The position numbers and the translations under genes are program-made. Shown piece after piece: positions 32,783 to 42,383 of a stretch of 64,000 bases of DNA. The first letter of the stretch is position 1. Every line of letters starts with the position of its first letter. The notes beneath the pieces were generated by a model. It saw nothing but the letters and a program-made list of their open reading frames with translations. It did not search any database and was not told the DNA's origin. The stretch is from DATHKG01 sp035489435. Lineage in GTDB: Bacteria > Bacteroidota > Bacteroidia > Chitinophagales > Chitinophagaceae. The stretch lies in the NCBI GenBank assembly GCA_035489435.1, contig DATHKG010000020.1; one strand, 5' to 3'.

Positions 32783-34327
32783 ATGGCAATGCTGATTTAT
32801 CTCAGGCCTGTTTTTATTTTGTGCCTGGTATTTATATCTCCCGTAGACATATATGCGCAACAGAATGCCAAAATTGAAAGATGGCGGATCTTTGAATTAA
32901 AGTTAAAAGGGCCGACGGAGGGGAATCCTTTTGCAGATGTCAGATTTTATGCAGCATTTACTCATGGCGAAAAAAAAATATCGGCCGATGGCTTTTATGA
33001 TGGTGATGGCAATTACATCATCCGCTTTATGCCAACTGAAGAAGGAGAATGGAAATACACAACTTTTAGTGGGACTGCAGTTTTGAATGGGAAAGAAGGG
33101 AATTTTATTTGTACCAGGGCCGGGAAAGACAATCATGGCCCTGTGAAAGTAAATGATACTTATCATTTTGCCTATGCAGACCAAACCAGGTATCTACCTT
33201 TCGGAACCACTTGTTATGCATGGCTGCACCAGGGAGATAGTCTTGCACGTTTGACAATAAAAACCCTTTCAGGTGGCTTTTTCAATAAAATGCGTATGTG
33301 TATTTTTCCAAAATGGTACGAATACAATCGCACTGAGCCTGTTTTATATCCATTTGAAGGGAAACCGGAAAATTCCTGGGATTACTCAAAATTCAACCCT
33401 GCTTTTTTTAAGAACATTGAAAAAAGAGTGGCTGAACTTGACAGCCTTGGTATACAGGCTGACCTGATACTTTTTCACCCTTATGATAAATGGGGTTTTC
33501 AAAAGATGGGATCTGAGAATGATGACCGGTATCTGCGATATATAATCGCAAGATTATCGGCCTATAAAAATGTATGGTGGAGCATAGCAAATGAATATGA
33601 CCTGATGGAGGGAAAGTCGGCAGCGGACTGGGATAGAATTGTTTCAGGCGTGGCAGCAAATGATCCATACAGGCATATGCTCAGCATTCACCAGGCATTG
33701 AGGTTATATGATCACTCAAGATCTTCCATCACTCATGTAAGTATTCAGAATGAAGACACACATCGTGCCGGGGAACTCCGGGGCAGGTACAATAAACCAG
33801 TGATTTATGATGAATGCCGGTATGAGGGTAATATCAGGATTCCCTGGGGTAATATTACCGGTGAAGAAATGCTGAATAAATTCTGGCGTGGATTTACCCG
33901 CGGTGCATACGTAGGTCATGGAGAAACTTATACTACCGAAAAACCACTCAGAACATCTTCTGAATCAAATGACGTTTTATGGTGGTCCAAAGGCGGTATT
34001 CTTAGAGGCAAAAGCCATACACGGATAAAATTTATGCGCGGTATTTTTGAAGCTGCTCCCGGAACGCTGGAGCCGGCAGAAATTATAAAACCAAAAGAAA
34101 TGCCTTATGGTGCCGTGGGCTACAAGGACCAGTTCTTTTTGCTTTATTTCAATCTTGATCAACCCAGAAGTGCAGAATTATCATTGCCGGATCACAACTA
34201 TAGTATAGACCTGGTAGATACCTGGAACATGACTGTGAAACGTATGGAAGGCAGATTTACCGGAACCTGTCTTATTGAATTGCCTCAGAAGCCGGGCATT
34301 TTATTAAGAATTGTTCAGATTCCATAA
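32783..34327 (+). CDS. secreted DUF5060/DUF5605-type glycoside hydrolase-like protein
   Basis: 514 residues with signal peptide (ending near IYAQ). The DUF5060 beta domain is at about 25-115 (NPFADVRFYAAFTHGEKKIS, FMPTEEGEWKYTTFSG). A TIM-barrel-like domain with DUF4038/DUF5605 features follows (about 125-430): PFGTTCYAWLHQ, FFNKMRMCIFPKWYEYN, WWSIANEYDLM (candidate acid/base E in the NEYD motif) and VIYDECRYEGN (candidate nucleophile E). The last ~90 residues are a beta C-terminal domain. It probably cleaves a plant or algal polysaccharide side chain; the substrate is unknown. It follows the broken receptor by 79 bp. Confidence 0.85.
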   Translation: MAMLIYLRPVFILCLVFISPVDIYAQQNAKIERWRIFELKLKGPTEGNPFADVRFYAAFTHGEKKISADGFYDGDGNYIIRFMPTEEGEWKYTTFSGTAVLNGKEGNFICTRAGKDNHGPVKVNDTYHFAYADQTRYLPFGTTCYAWLHQGDSLARLTIKTLSGGFFNKMRMCIFPKWYEYNRTEPVLYPFEGKPENSWDYSKFNPAFFKNIEKRVAELDSLGIQADLILFHPYDKWGFQKMGSENDDRYLRYIIARLSAYKNVWWSIANEYDLMEGKSAADWDRIVSGVAANDPYRHMLSIHQALRLYDHSRSSITHVSIQNEDTHRAGELRGRYNKPVIYDECRYEGNIRIPWGNITGEEMLNKFWRGFTRGAYVGHGETYTTEKPLRTSSESNDVLWWSKGGILRGKSHTRIKFMRGIFEAAPGTLEPAEIIKPKEMPYGAVGYKDQFFLLYFNLDQPRSAELSLPDHNYSIDLVDTWNMTVKRMEGRFTGTCLIELPQKPGILLRIVQIP

Positions 34328-34422
34328 ATTTCGGAATTGATTAATTGAATACAGTCAGGTTGTATGTATACAGTCAGAGTTGTAGAATCCCTGAAAGCCT
34401 TTAGCCTTGTATTTCATCAATT

Positions 34423-34430
34423 TAACTTTG
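34423..34430 (+). promoter_or_regulatory. putative -7 element TAACTTTG upstream of the 4HB sensor gene
   Basis: Exact TAACTTTG octamer, 47 bp before the ATG at 34478. No clear -33 box at standard spacing. Confidence 0.45.
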
Positions 34431-34477
34431 CATATAACTAATATTGATTAAATTAATAGAGCTAATAAACCTGCTAT

Positions 34478-35125
34478 ATGTTTAATCGAAATAGTAAAGG
34501 GGACCGCAGGAAACCGGTGTTTTTTTTCTTTGCATTATTGTGTTCAGTGATCCTGCTGGAATATTCGACCCAAAGTCACTACGACGACCTGGATCAGCAA
34601 ATGAGTTCATTGTATAGGGACCGGCTTATGCCTGCCAATTATATAATGCGGTTGAATGACCAGCTTCATAAAAAACAACGCTGGCAAATGGAGAATGCCG
34701 GGGGAAGAAGGCCAGAACAGGAACTTAAACAATGTAACGATTCGGTTTCTACGCTCATCACACTTTATCAGCAAACCTATCTGACACAGCCTGAAAAGAA
34801 ACTTTGGTCTGCTTTTAAAAAAGACCTGCAGATCTATAATGAGGCTGAAGCCAGCTTGGTTTCTGCTCCTGCCCCGGTATTACTTCAAAAAAAGATGAAT
34901 ACCTCGTTTGATGAGGCCATTTCAACATTATCCAGTCTTTCGGAATTGCAGGCCCAGGAAGGGTATAAGCTGCAAAGCCAGTCTAAAAGCATACTTAATG
35001 GTAACTTTTTGCAGCATATGCTGGAACTGTCTCTACTTTTCCTGATTGGAATTCTTGCCATTCACTGGCTCAGAACTGAAAGACCTGTACTTACAGTTGG
35101 AACAACGGGTCACTCTGCTAACTGA
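34478..35125 (+). CDS. membrane protein with a four-helix-bundle (4HB_MCP-like) sensor domain, no output domain
   Basis: 215 residues. An N-terminal membrane helix (about 12-27), an extracytoplasmic helical region (about 30-175; LDQQMSSLYRDRLMPANYIM) and a second membrane helix (about 180-197) form the classic MCP sensor topology. Only ~18 residues follow the last helix, so there is no HAMP, kinase or methyl-accepting domain. It could be a stand-alone sensor that works through partners. It is convergent with GH127, 8 bp apart. Confidence 0.72.
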   Translation: MFNRNSKGDRRKPVFFFFALLCSVILLEYSTQSHYDDLDQQMSSLYRDRLMPANYIMRLNDQLHKKQRWQMENAGGRRPEQELKQCNDSVSTLITLYQQTYLTQPEKKLWSAFKKDLQIYNEAEASLVSAPAPVLLQKKMNTSFDEAISTLSSLSELQAQEGYKLQSQSKSILNGNFLQHMLELSLLFLIGILAIHWLRTERPVLTVGTTGHSAN

Positions 35126-35133
35126 TTATTTAA

Positions 35134-37089
35134 CTAGGGCGCTATTTTCACTGACTTTACCGCCGTGGGAAGCCAAACCTGCATTTCATCCGGTCCGCGG
35201 TTATTCCAGCTAAAATAGGGAATCGCATTAATGGTTTTTTTGACCATTACAATTGATTTTCCATCAGGTGAAGGCTGCATAACATCGGCTTCGAAATGAA
35301 TCTGGTTTATACCACCCAGCGTTTGAGGATAATATTCAACCTTAAATGTTGTGGATTCAGGTACGATGAAATTATAAGCTTTATCCAGATTATCTCTTCC
35401 TTCAACACAGTAAACAAGTGGGCCATATTGTATAGCTACACGGTCGCTGTTTTGAGTAAGAGAAGGATTGCTTTTTATCTTTCTGACTTCCATCGGAAGA
35501 TTATAACCAATTACATCTCCTGCTTTCCAGGCCCTGTCGATTACCGCGTAACCCTGGTCATTTTTATAAGATTGTGGTTTACCATTTACCGTAATAACCG
35601 GTTGCAGACTGGCCTTATCACTAAACGAATACAGATTGCCGGGCACTGGAGTTTCGAGCCATCCGGGTATACGTATTTTTAAGAGCACATTTTTTTTGAC
35701 AGCCTGCTTTATGGTGATCTGGTTGTTCCCTTTCCATGGAAAGCCAGTCTCCATCGATAGTTGCATGTTGCCTTTATTGATCGGGATATTTACTTCGCTA
35801 CCTATAAACAGGTTAACCCAGATTGTATTTTCCTTATAGCTATAAACATAGTTTCCCAGTGATGCAACCAGCCTTGCAATGTTGGAAGGACAACATGCGG
35901 TTCCGAACCATTCGCTTCTTTTATGATTTCTGTCAGAAGCAAGGGGGTTGCCATAAAAGAAGAGGTCTCCCGATTCCGACAATCCGTCGAGGGCTGCGTT
36001 ATAAAGACTTCTTTCAAGCACATCGATAAATTTAGCGTTCCCGGTAAGCATATTCATTCGCTGGTTCCAGAAAACCATTCCTACAGAAGCACAGGTTTCA
36101 CAATAAGCCGTTGCGTTTGGTAAATCATAGTCCACCCCAAAGCCTTCATTGGTTCCCTGCGCGCCGATTCCACCGGTTATATACATGTTCCTGAAAACCA
36201 CATCATCCCAGATTGAGTTCATCGCTTTCATATATCCCGAATCGTTATTGACCGCCGCCACATCGGCCGCCCCCGTATACATATACATGGCCCGAACGGC
36301 ATGGCCGGTAATCTGTGTTTGTTGTTTTACCGGCAGTCCGTCCTGGCAATAGTCGGGATCTTTCCATTCGTCCCAGATCTTTCCTTTGCCATATCCTTTT
36401 CCACGCTGGTCCAGAAACCAGATTGCGAGGTCCATATACTTTTTCTCCCGGGTATGATGGTATAATTTCATCAGGGCCAGTTCTATTTCCTGGTGGCCGC
36501 TCACCCAGTTGCGATTGCTTAAACGAAAGTTGCTGTCAATATGATTTGCAAAGCGGATCGCAACATCGAGCAGCTGGCGTTTCCCTGTAGTTTCATTGTA
36601 TGCGATACCAGCTTCGATCAGGTGCCCTGCGCAGTAGTCTTCATGACGTTCCATATCTGTCCAGCGCTTATCCAGCCCTGTTAGTGTATAGTAGGTATTA
36701 AGGTATCCGTCAGGAAGCTGTGCCCCCGCGATTTTATTAATCCATTCATCAGCCTTGGCTTCAAGCAGTTTATCGGGCCTGTTTTTTAGTGAATATGCGA
36801 TCGCTTCTATTGCTTTATAAACATCGGAATCATCATAATAAACGCCCTCATGTTTCCCTTGTTTGTTTATTGCATTTTCAAAATTCCTGATACGGCCGGT
36901 TTTGTTTTCTGTATAAAGAATACAAGTGTTTAATGTTGTGGTGGCAACCACATCCTGTTTGGCCTTCCAAAATGGATCAGTGATAGTGACTTTCGAAAAA
37001 TCCACAGGATACATTTTCTGCAGTGAAGATTGTGCAGCGGCCAAGAATGGAAAAAATAAAGGAATAGCCAGGGTAGCTGTTAGTTTCAT
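35134..37089 (-). CDS. glycoside hydrolase family 127 (beta-L-arabinofuranosidase-like, DUF1680)
   Basis: About 651 residues from the ATG at 37089, which opens a signal peptide (MKLTATLAIPLFFPFLAAAQ). The longer frame to 37389 overlaps the divergent peptidase gene and encodes a proline-rich shadow. GH127 features are the (alpha/alpha)6 barrel segments DSDVYKAIEAIAYSL and DGYLNTYYTL, the zinc/catalytic cysteine motif AYCETCASVG and TACCPSNIARL, and a C-terminal beta domain. It releases beta-L-arabinofuranose from plant glycans. It is likely periplasmic. Together with the DUF5060 protein it suggests plant polysaccharide use. Confidence 0.93.
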   Translation of the reverse strand: MKLTATLAIPLFFPFLAAAQSSLQKMYPVDFSKVTITDPFWKAKQDVVATTTLNTCILYTENKTGRIRNFENAINKQGKHEGVYYDDSDVYKAIEAIAYSLKNRPDKLLEAKADEWINKIAGAQLPDGYLNTYYTLTGLDKRWTDMERHEDYCAGHLIEAGIAYNETTGKRQLLDVAIRFANHIDSNFRLSNRNWVSGHQEIELALMKLYHHTREKKYMDLAIWFLDQRGKGYGKGKIWDEWKDPDYCQDGLPVKQQTQITGHAVRAMYMYTGAADVAAVNNDSGYMKAMNSIWDDVVFRNMYITGGIGAQGTNEGFGVDYDLPNATAYCETCASVGMVFWNQRMNMLTGNAKFIDVLERSLYNAALDGLSESGDLFFYGNPLASDRNHKRSEWFGTACCPSNIARLVASLGNYVYSYKENTIWVNLFIGSEVNIPINKGNMQLSMETGFPWKGNNQITIKQAVKKNVLLKIRIPGWLETPVPGNLYSFSDKASLQPVITVNGKPQSYKNDQGYAVIDRAWKAGDVIGYNLPMEVRKIKSNPSLTQNSDRVAIQYGPLVYCVEGRDNLDKAYNFIVPESTTFKVEYYPQTLGGINQIHFEADVMQPSPDGKSIVMVKKTINAIPYFSWNNRGPDEMQVWLPTAVKSVKIAP

Positions 37090-37279
37090 GCAATGAATGT
37101 TTGGTAATCGTTTTACTTTAAGATGAATATCAAAGATACTGGTGAGAAGCTGAAAATTGGGGGCGAAATTAGCTCGCATAATATTTGCCATATATTTCCT
37201 GGAGCAACTTTTATCTTTAACCAGGGTTGTATAACCCCGGCTTTTATAAACCAACATTTGAAAAATTAATCTTTCAATT

Positions 37280-38119
37280 ATGAAATGGATAGGCAGACGC
37301 GAAAGCGGTAATGTTGAAGACAGGCGGGGTGGCGGAGGCGGACGGATTGCTGCTGGTGGCGGCATCGGTGCCCTGGTGCTTGCGGCCATAGTTTATTTTC
37401 TTGGCGGTGATCCCAGCCAGGTGCTCCCGCCTGAAAGTTCTGCGCCACAGGAGCAATCTCCGGCCCAGGCAGGAGAGGACAGCCAGCTGGCAAAATACCT
37501 TGCAGTAGTGCTCGCGGATACTGAAGATGTTTGGGATTCTTTGTTTACCGCAAATGGTAAAAGGTACATACAGCCGGGTCTTGTGCTGTTTTCGGGCCGG
37601 GATCAGTCTGGCTGCGGTCCTGCCGATGCCGGCATGGGTCCTTTTTACTGTCCGGCTGATAGTAAAATTTATATCGATTTGTCTTTTGTCCAGGAGTTAC
37701 AATCAAGGTTCGGGGCAAAACAGGGCGATTTTCCCATTGCCTATGTACTTGCCCACGAGGTAGGGCACCATGTACAGCATTTACTTGGGGTAACTGAGCA
37801 GTCAGGACGTTTAAGGCAGCAACTCAGCCAGACAGCATATAACAAAGTTAGTGTGCAGGTAGAACTGCAGGCAGATTTCTATGCAGGCATCTGGACGCAC
37901 TACAATGACAAGATGAAGCAGGTACTCGAACCCGGCGATATTGAAGAAGCATTAAGTGCTGCCGCGGCTGTGGGTGACGACAGGATACAGGAACAAACAC
38001 AGGGGTCGGTACGTCCTGATTTATTTACACATGGTACTGCTGAGCAAAGAATGGAATGGTTTAAGAAAGGATATACCAGTGGCGATCTTTCCCAGGGTAG
38101 AATTTCCCTGGGAAATTAA
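37280..38119 (+). CDS. neutral zinc metallopeptidase (YpfJ family)
   Basis: 279 residues. A glycine-rich cytoplasmic start (EDRRGGGGGRIAAGGGIGAL) leads into one membrane helix (about 23-42), then a linker and the peptidase domain. The zinc-binding motif is HEVGHH with H159 first, in FPIAYVLAHEVGHHVQHLLG; a downstream glutamate in VELQADFYAGIW is the likely third ligand. The family (PF04228) is of unknown substrate. It lies 16 bp before the LigD-like gene and is probably co-transcribed with it. Confidence 0.92.
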   Translation: MKWIGRRESGNVEDRRGGGGGRIAAGGGIGALVLAAIVYFLGGDPSQVLPPESSAPQEQSPAQAGEDSQLAKYLAVVLADTEDVWDSLFTANGKRYIQPGLVLFSGRDQSGCGPADAGMGPFYCPADSKIYIDLSFVQELQSRFGAKQGDFPIAYVLAHEVGHHVQHLLGVTEQSGRLRQQLSQTAYNKVSVQVELQADFYAGIWTHYNDKMKQVLEPGDIEEALSAAAAVGDDRIQEQTQGSVRPDLFTHGTAEQRMEWFKKGYTSGDLSQGRISLGN

Positions 38120-38135
38120 TTTTAAAAATCCTGCC

Positions 38136-39695
38136 ATGGGATTAACAGGCTATCGCAAGAAAAGAAGCTTTAATAAAACGCCGGAACCAACAGGTGGAAA
38201 ATCAACCCACGAACAGTTGATCTTTGTGGTTCAAAAACATGATGCTTCCCATCTTCATTACGACTTTCGCCTGGAAATGAAGGGCGTGTTGAAAAGCTGG
38301 GCTGTGCCTAAGGGGCCTTCAAACGACCCATCAATCAAAAGGTTGGCAATGATGGTGGAAGATCATCCCTTTGATTATAGAAACTTTGAGGGCATCATTC
38401 CCAAAGGTCAGTATGGAGGCGGAACGGTTATCATTTGGGATCAAGGGACTTATCTTCCAGCTGAAGGCGAATTCAAAACAAAAAAGGAAAGGGATAAAAA
38501 TCTTCTTTCGCAATTACATAAAGGTAAAATTGTAATTACACTGAAAGGAGAAAAGCTTAAAGGCGACTTTGCTTTGGTAAAATCTTCTTACCAGGGAGAA
38601 AATAGTTGGCTATTGATGAAGGTGCAGGATAAGTATGCTAAAGCAACGGATATACTGAAAAAAGACAAATCGGTGATTTCGGGCAAAACCATTGCTGCGA
38701 TGGAAAAAGATCCTGATAAAGTTTATGGGAGTAAAACAAAAGGGAAAAAACGAACATCAACAAAGCGTTTTATTGAAGCAGGTGTAAAGAATGTTGTAAA
38801 GACAATCAACGGAAAGGAATTAAAATTTACAAACCTCGACAAGATTTACTGGCCCAAAGAAAAAATTACCAAACTAGAAGTAATTAATTATTACGAATCT
38901 GTTGCTTCTTATATTATGCCTTACCTAAAGGACAGGCCCCAATCACTTAACCGCCATCCAAATGGTATACAGGGTAAAAGTTTTTACCAGAAAAATATAG
39001 CCGGCAAGTTTCCGTCCTGGATTAAAACACACGATTATAAGAACACTACGAAAGAAGGAGAAAAGAAATTTTTTGTTTGTACCGATGAAGCCAGCTTACT
39101 ATATCTCGCTAACCTGGGTTGCATCGAAATCAATCCCTGGCATAGCCGGGTGGATAGCCCTGACAACCCGGATTTTTGTATCATCGATCTTGATCCTGAC
39201 AATAACAGTTTTGAACAGGTGATTGAGGCTGCGCAAATGGTAAAGCAGGTGCTTGACAGCATAAAGGTTCCATCTTATCCAAAAACCTCAGGGTCTACCG
39301 GCATTCACATATTTATACCTTTGGGGGCGAAATATGAATATGAACAGTCAAAGATGCTCGCTGAATTGGTTGTAACGCTGGTACACCGCGAAATCCCTGA
39401 TTTTACAAGCCTTGAAAGAAGCCCTTCAAAAAGAAAAGGAAAAATATATCTTGACTTCCTTCAGAACCGGTCGATTCAAACCCTTGCTGCTCCGTATTCG
39501 ATAAGACCTAAACCTGGCGCCACAGTGTCTATGCCTGTAAGCTGGGATGAAATAAAACCCGGGTTGTCTATTACAGACTTCAACATTGATAATGCGCTTG
39601 AGCGGATAAACGACAAAGGCGATATTTTTAAACCGGTCTTAGGTAAGGGTATTGTACTTGAAAAGGTATTGGACAACCTGGAAAAATTATCTTAG
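38136..39695 (+). CDS. LigD-like protein: 3'-phosphoesterase plus polymerase domains, no ligase domain
   Basis: About 519 residues from the ATG at 38136 (MGLTGYRKKRSFNKTPEPTG); the earlier frame overlaps the peptidase gene. The 3'-phosphoesterase domain is at about 30-190 (FVVQKHDASHLHYDFRLEM, SWAVPKGPSNDPS, IPKGQYGGGTVIIWD). The LigD polymerase domain is at about 220-500 (LKFTNLDKIYWPKE, FCIIDLDPD with metal-binding aspartates, TSGSTGIHIFIPLG). A full LigD has an ATP-dependent ligase domain between or before these; here about 35 residues of basic linker stand in its place. It acts in non-homologous end joining, normally with Ku, which is not in the window. The 3' end overlaps a truncated, convergent dehydrogenase gene by 4 bases. 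Confidence 0.88.
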   Translation: MGLTGYRKKRSFNKTPEPTGGKSTHEQLIFVVQKHDASHLHYDFRLEMKGVLKSWAVPKGPSNDPSIKRLAMMVEDHPFDYRNFEGIIPKGQYGGGTVIIWDQGTYLPAEGEFKTKKERDKNLLSQLHKGKIVITLKGEKLKGDFALVKSSYQGENSWLLMKVQDKYAKATDILKKDKSVISGKTIAAMEKDPDKVYGSKTKGKKRTSTKRFIEAGVKNVVKTINGKELKFTNLDKIYWPKEKITKLEVINYYESVASYIMPYLKDRPQSLNRHPNGIQGKSFYQKNIAGKFPSWIKTHDYKNTTKEGEKKFFVCTDEASLLYLANLGCIEINPWHSRVDSPDNPDFCIIDLDPDNNSFEQVIEAAQMVKQVLDSIKVPSYPKTSGSTGIHIFIPLGAKYEYEQSKMLAELVVTLVHREIPDFTSLERSPSKRKGKIYLDFLQNRSIQTLAAPYSIRPKPGATVSMPVSWDEIKPGLSITDFNIDNALERINDKGDIFKPVLGKGIVLEKVLDNLEKLS

Positions 39696-40789
39696 AATTT
39701 CCAGCACATATGGTGAATCTTAATTCCTTTTGACGTAAAAAAATCCAATGGTACAAGCTCATATCCCAGTTTTACGTTGGGACAAGGATAGAGTTGATTT
39801 GTCCAGTTAACAACCGTTTCTGTATAATCTTCAAACCTGGAAGTTTCGGCCCAGGCTTTATGATTAATACCTGTAAGTTTTCCATCCGCATCTGCGCAAT
39901 ACATAATATGCTGAACAGTGGACGGCCGGTGACCGAATGTAAACATCTGGTGCCTATCCATCGTCACCCTGACCGGTTGTTTCAACTCGAGAGCGGCCAT
40001 AGCTGCAAGAAACAATTGATACTGTGGTCTAAGTCCGGCACCGAATGCACCCCCTACAAATGGAGAAATGATTCTCACATTTTTGAAATGCAGTCCAAAT
40101 ATATTTGCAACATATAACTGGCTGTTTATCGCCCCCTGCGTTTTATCGTAAATGGTAAGTTTACCCTTACCTTTATAGATGGCTGTAGAAGCAAACATCT
40201 CAATAGGGTTATGATGCTCTTGCCCATGAAGGATTTGTTGTTCCACCTTGAATTTAGAAGTTGCATAAACTGAATCAAAATCTCCCTTAGGTTTTGGTGG
40301 AGGTGGTTTTAGTGCCATCATTATGCCTGAAATTGGCTTTCTTGATTTCTCAAGATGTTCTACAATATCAGTTTGAAAATTTTCCTCCTCTTCATAGGTG
40401 ACTGTGATAAGTGTAGATCCATACCGTGCAAGCTCAAAAGTTTCTGCAACAACAAGACCGATTGGTTGCCCGTTAAAGATAATTTTTTCATCTTTAAGTG
40501 GCCGGAAGGGAGTGCCTTGTGGCGCATCCATATCTTTATACTGAAAATCAAACCAGGTGAGCGACGGACGGTTTTTATGCGAGAAAAAAGCTATTATTCC
40601 AGGCACCGCAAGCGCCGCTGATGCATCGATATTCTTTATTGAACCTTTGGTAATCGTGCTGTTAATGATGTAACTATGAAGAAGGCCCTCTACATGGTAT
40701 TCAGCAGTATACTTAGCTTCCCCTGTAACTTTAGCAATACCATCTACACGACTTACGGATTGTCCGAAATATGGTTTATTGTTATTCAT
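39692..40789 (-). pseudogene. molybdopterin-binding subunit of a xanthine dehydrogenase-family enzyme, C-terminal half missing
   Basis: 365 residues, where the family has about 730. The N-terminal half is intact: GQSVSRVDGIAKVTGEAKYT, YEEEE, EHHNPIEMFA and SPFVGGAFGAGLRPQYQLFL. The frame ends shortly after LGYELVPLDFF in an unrelated tail (IKIHHMCWKF), where family members continue into the Mo-cofactor-binding C-terminal domain. Right behind the stop begins the 3' end of the convergent LigD-like gene, so the missing half is not present further on. The enzyme cannot be functional in this form. The start overlaps the FAD subunit end by 8 bases. Confidence 0.85.
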
Positions 40790-41010
40790 GAACAGTAATC
40801 ATTTGTATTGCCTGGAATGCATTCCTGATGATAGCCCTTTCAGCAAGCAGTATTTTAAAAGCATTAAATTTTGTACCCTTTGCACCATCTAATATCATTT
40901 CAGCAGCTATTGCAAAGTTTTCTGTAGTTGCTGTTTTCCCTTCAAGAAAAGCCTCGGCATTTTTATTCCGCCATGGCTTATGTGCAACGCCTCCCAATGC
41001 CATCCTTGCT
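40782..41010 (-). pseudogene. FAD-binding subunit, C-terminal fragment after a frameshift
   Basis: Encodes ARMALGGVAHKPWRNKNAEA and the rest of the CO dehydrogenase flavoprotein C-terminal domain (AAEMILDGAKGTKFNAFKI), in a frame different from the upstream part. The joint is near 41010-41012 (a run of TTT on the + strand, where TT would keep the frame). The same frame is open upstream to 41156, but that upstream part is a shadow. Confidence 0.8.
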
Positions 41011-41778
41011 TTCACTAATGGTTTCACCATCCATTTCAAAAGCTGTTGCAACCGACACGAGGGCAAAGGCGAATGAAGTCCGGTCACGGATTTTAAGATA
41101 AGAACAGTGTTTACAGAAGGAATTTGGCGGCACTCTAATTCCGGTAATAATTTCACCAGGTCTTAAAGTATTGTCAATTTCAGGTTTATCTTCCGGTAAG
41201 CGATGAAAATCTTCGAAAGGAATTTCTCTTTCACCATAGCTGCCTTTTACCTCTACAACCGCATCAAGCGCTGCAAGGGCAACACAAAAGTCACTTGGAT
41301 GAGTGGCAATACAATGTTCACTCGCTCCGAGTATGGCATGTATCCGACTATAACCATAAAGGGCGGAACATCCCGAACCTGGTTCTCTTTTGTTGCACGG
41401 GGTGGCCTTGTCATAAAAATTATAACAGCGGGTTCTTTGCATCAGGTTTCCACCGTTCGTCGCCATGTTCCGGAGCTGTGGAGATGCGCCGGAAAGTATT
41501 GCCTTTGAGACTAGTGGCAGCCTGGATTCGATAACCGGGTGCCAGGCCGTATCAGCATTGGTAACGGTGGCGCCTAACCGGATAGAACCCTCTTCTAGCT
41601 CAACTATTCCGGCAAGCTGATGAATATGGTTTATGTCAATCAGCCTATCCGGTTTTGCGATATTTTCCTTCATCAGGTCAAGAAGGTTAGTACCCCCTGC
41701 AACAAAAGCGGTATTGCCTGTTTTTTCATCAATGGCTTCTTCTACCATTGTTACCTGTCGGTAAGTAAAATTATTCAT
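40978..41778 (-). pseudogene. FAD-binding subunit of PaoB/YagS type, N-terminal part, frameshifted
   Basis: From the ATG at 41778 (MNNFTYRQV), which overlaps the 2Fe-2S subunit end by 8 bases. The FAD-binding motif is FVAGGTNLLDLM, and the second FAD motif is NMATNGGNLMQRTRCYNFY. The Cys pattern CYNFYDKATPCNKREPGSGC marks the extra 4Fe-4S insertion of PaoB-type aldehyde oxidoreductases. After FEMDGETISE the frame shifts by one base and stops within 15 codons; the continuation is in the fragment ending at 40782. One extra A in GAAAGC explains it, so it is either a real lesion or a base-calling error. Confidence 0.85.
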
Positions 41779-42292
41779 GATCTCCTCCATCTTTAACTGA
41801 CATGATTGCATCGACAATGTTGGTATTTGCGCCGCAACGGCAAAGATTGCCACTCATCAGTTCTTTTACGTCCTCCCTTGTATTCGCTTTAGCTTCATTT
41901 AGCAAACCGATCGCTGAACAAATCTGGCCAGGAGTACAATAACCACATTGGAAGGCGTCATGATCTATAAATGCCTGTTGCAAAGGATGTAGATCACTGA
42001 CTTCTGCCACACCTTCAATCGTTGTGATTTCAGCACCGTTCCTCATGACGGCTAAGGTGAGACAGGATTTTATTCTTTTGTTGTTAACGATCACTGTACA
42101 GGCTCCGCACTGACCAAGGTCGCAACCTTTTTTGGTGCCGGTTAAATGTAAATATTCGCGTAGTGCATCCAGTAATGTAACCCAGGGCATTAACCTGAGC
42201 TGGTAAAGTTTCCTGTTAATGGTGAATGAAATAGGCATCGGCTCAGCCAGAGTTCGTGTCGGAGTTTCTTTTACATGGTCCATAATGTCCAT
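41771..42292 (-). CDS. 2Fe-2S subunit of a xanthine dehydrogenase/aldehyde oxidoreductase-type enzyme
   Basis: 173 residues. The plant-type 2Fe-2S cluster is CDLGQCGACTV with the fourth Cys in KSCLTLAV. The second, helical 2Fe-2S domain has FQCGYCTPGQI and GNLCRCGAN. This is the small subunit of three-subunit molybdenum hydroxylases (PaoA-like). No clear Tat or Sec signal is visible. The gene looks intact, but its two partners downstream are broken, so it is probably on the way to loss. The order 2Fe-2S, FAD, Mo with 8-base overlaps is a normal operon for this family. Confidence 0.9.
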   Translation of the reverse strand: MDIMDHVKETPTRTLAEPMPISFTINRKLYQLRLMPWVTLLDALREYLHLTGTKKGCDLGQCGACTVIVNNKRIKSCLTLAVMRNGAEITTIEGVAEVSDLHPLQQAFIDHDAFQCGYCTPGQICSAIGLLNEAKANTREDVKELMSGNLCRCGANTNIVDAIMSVKDGGDHE

Positions 42293-42383
42293 AAGGAATA
42301 TTTTGTTTTACTAACCTTGTTGTACTTATAACCTATACTAAGAAAAATCATCCTCCAAACAAAGATTTTATTCATCACCATTT

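Noticed and set aside
35134..37389. 751-residue version of the GH127 protein starting at 37389
   Set aside because: The first 100 residues are proline-rich, overlap the divergent peptidase gene on the other strand and precede a clean signal peptide at 37089.
37956..38135. N-terminal extension of the LigD-like protein
   Set aside because: It overlaps the 3' end of the metallopeptidase gene in another frame and shows no LigD similarity; the ATG at 38136 fits the family.
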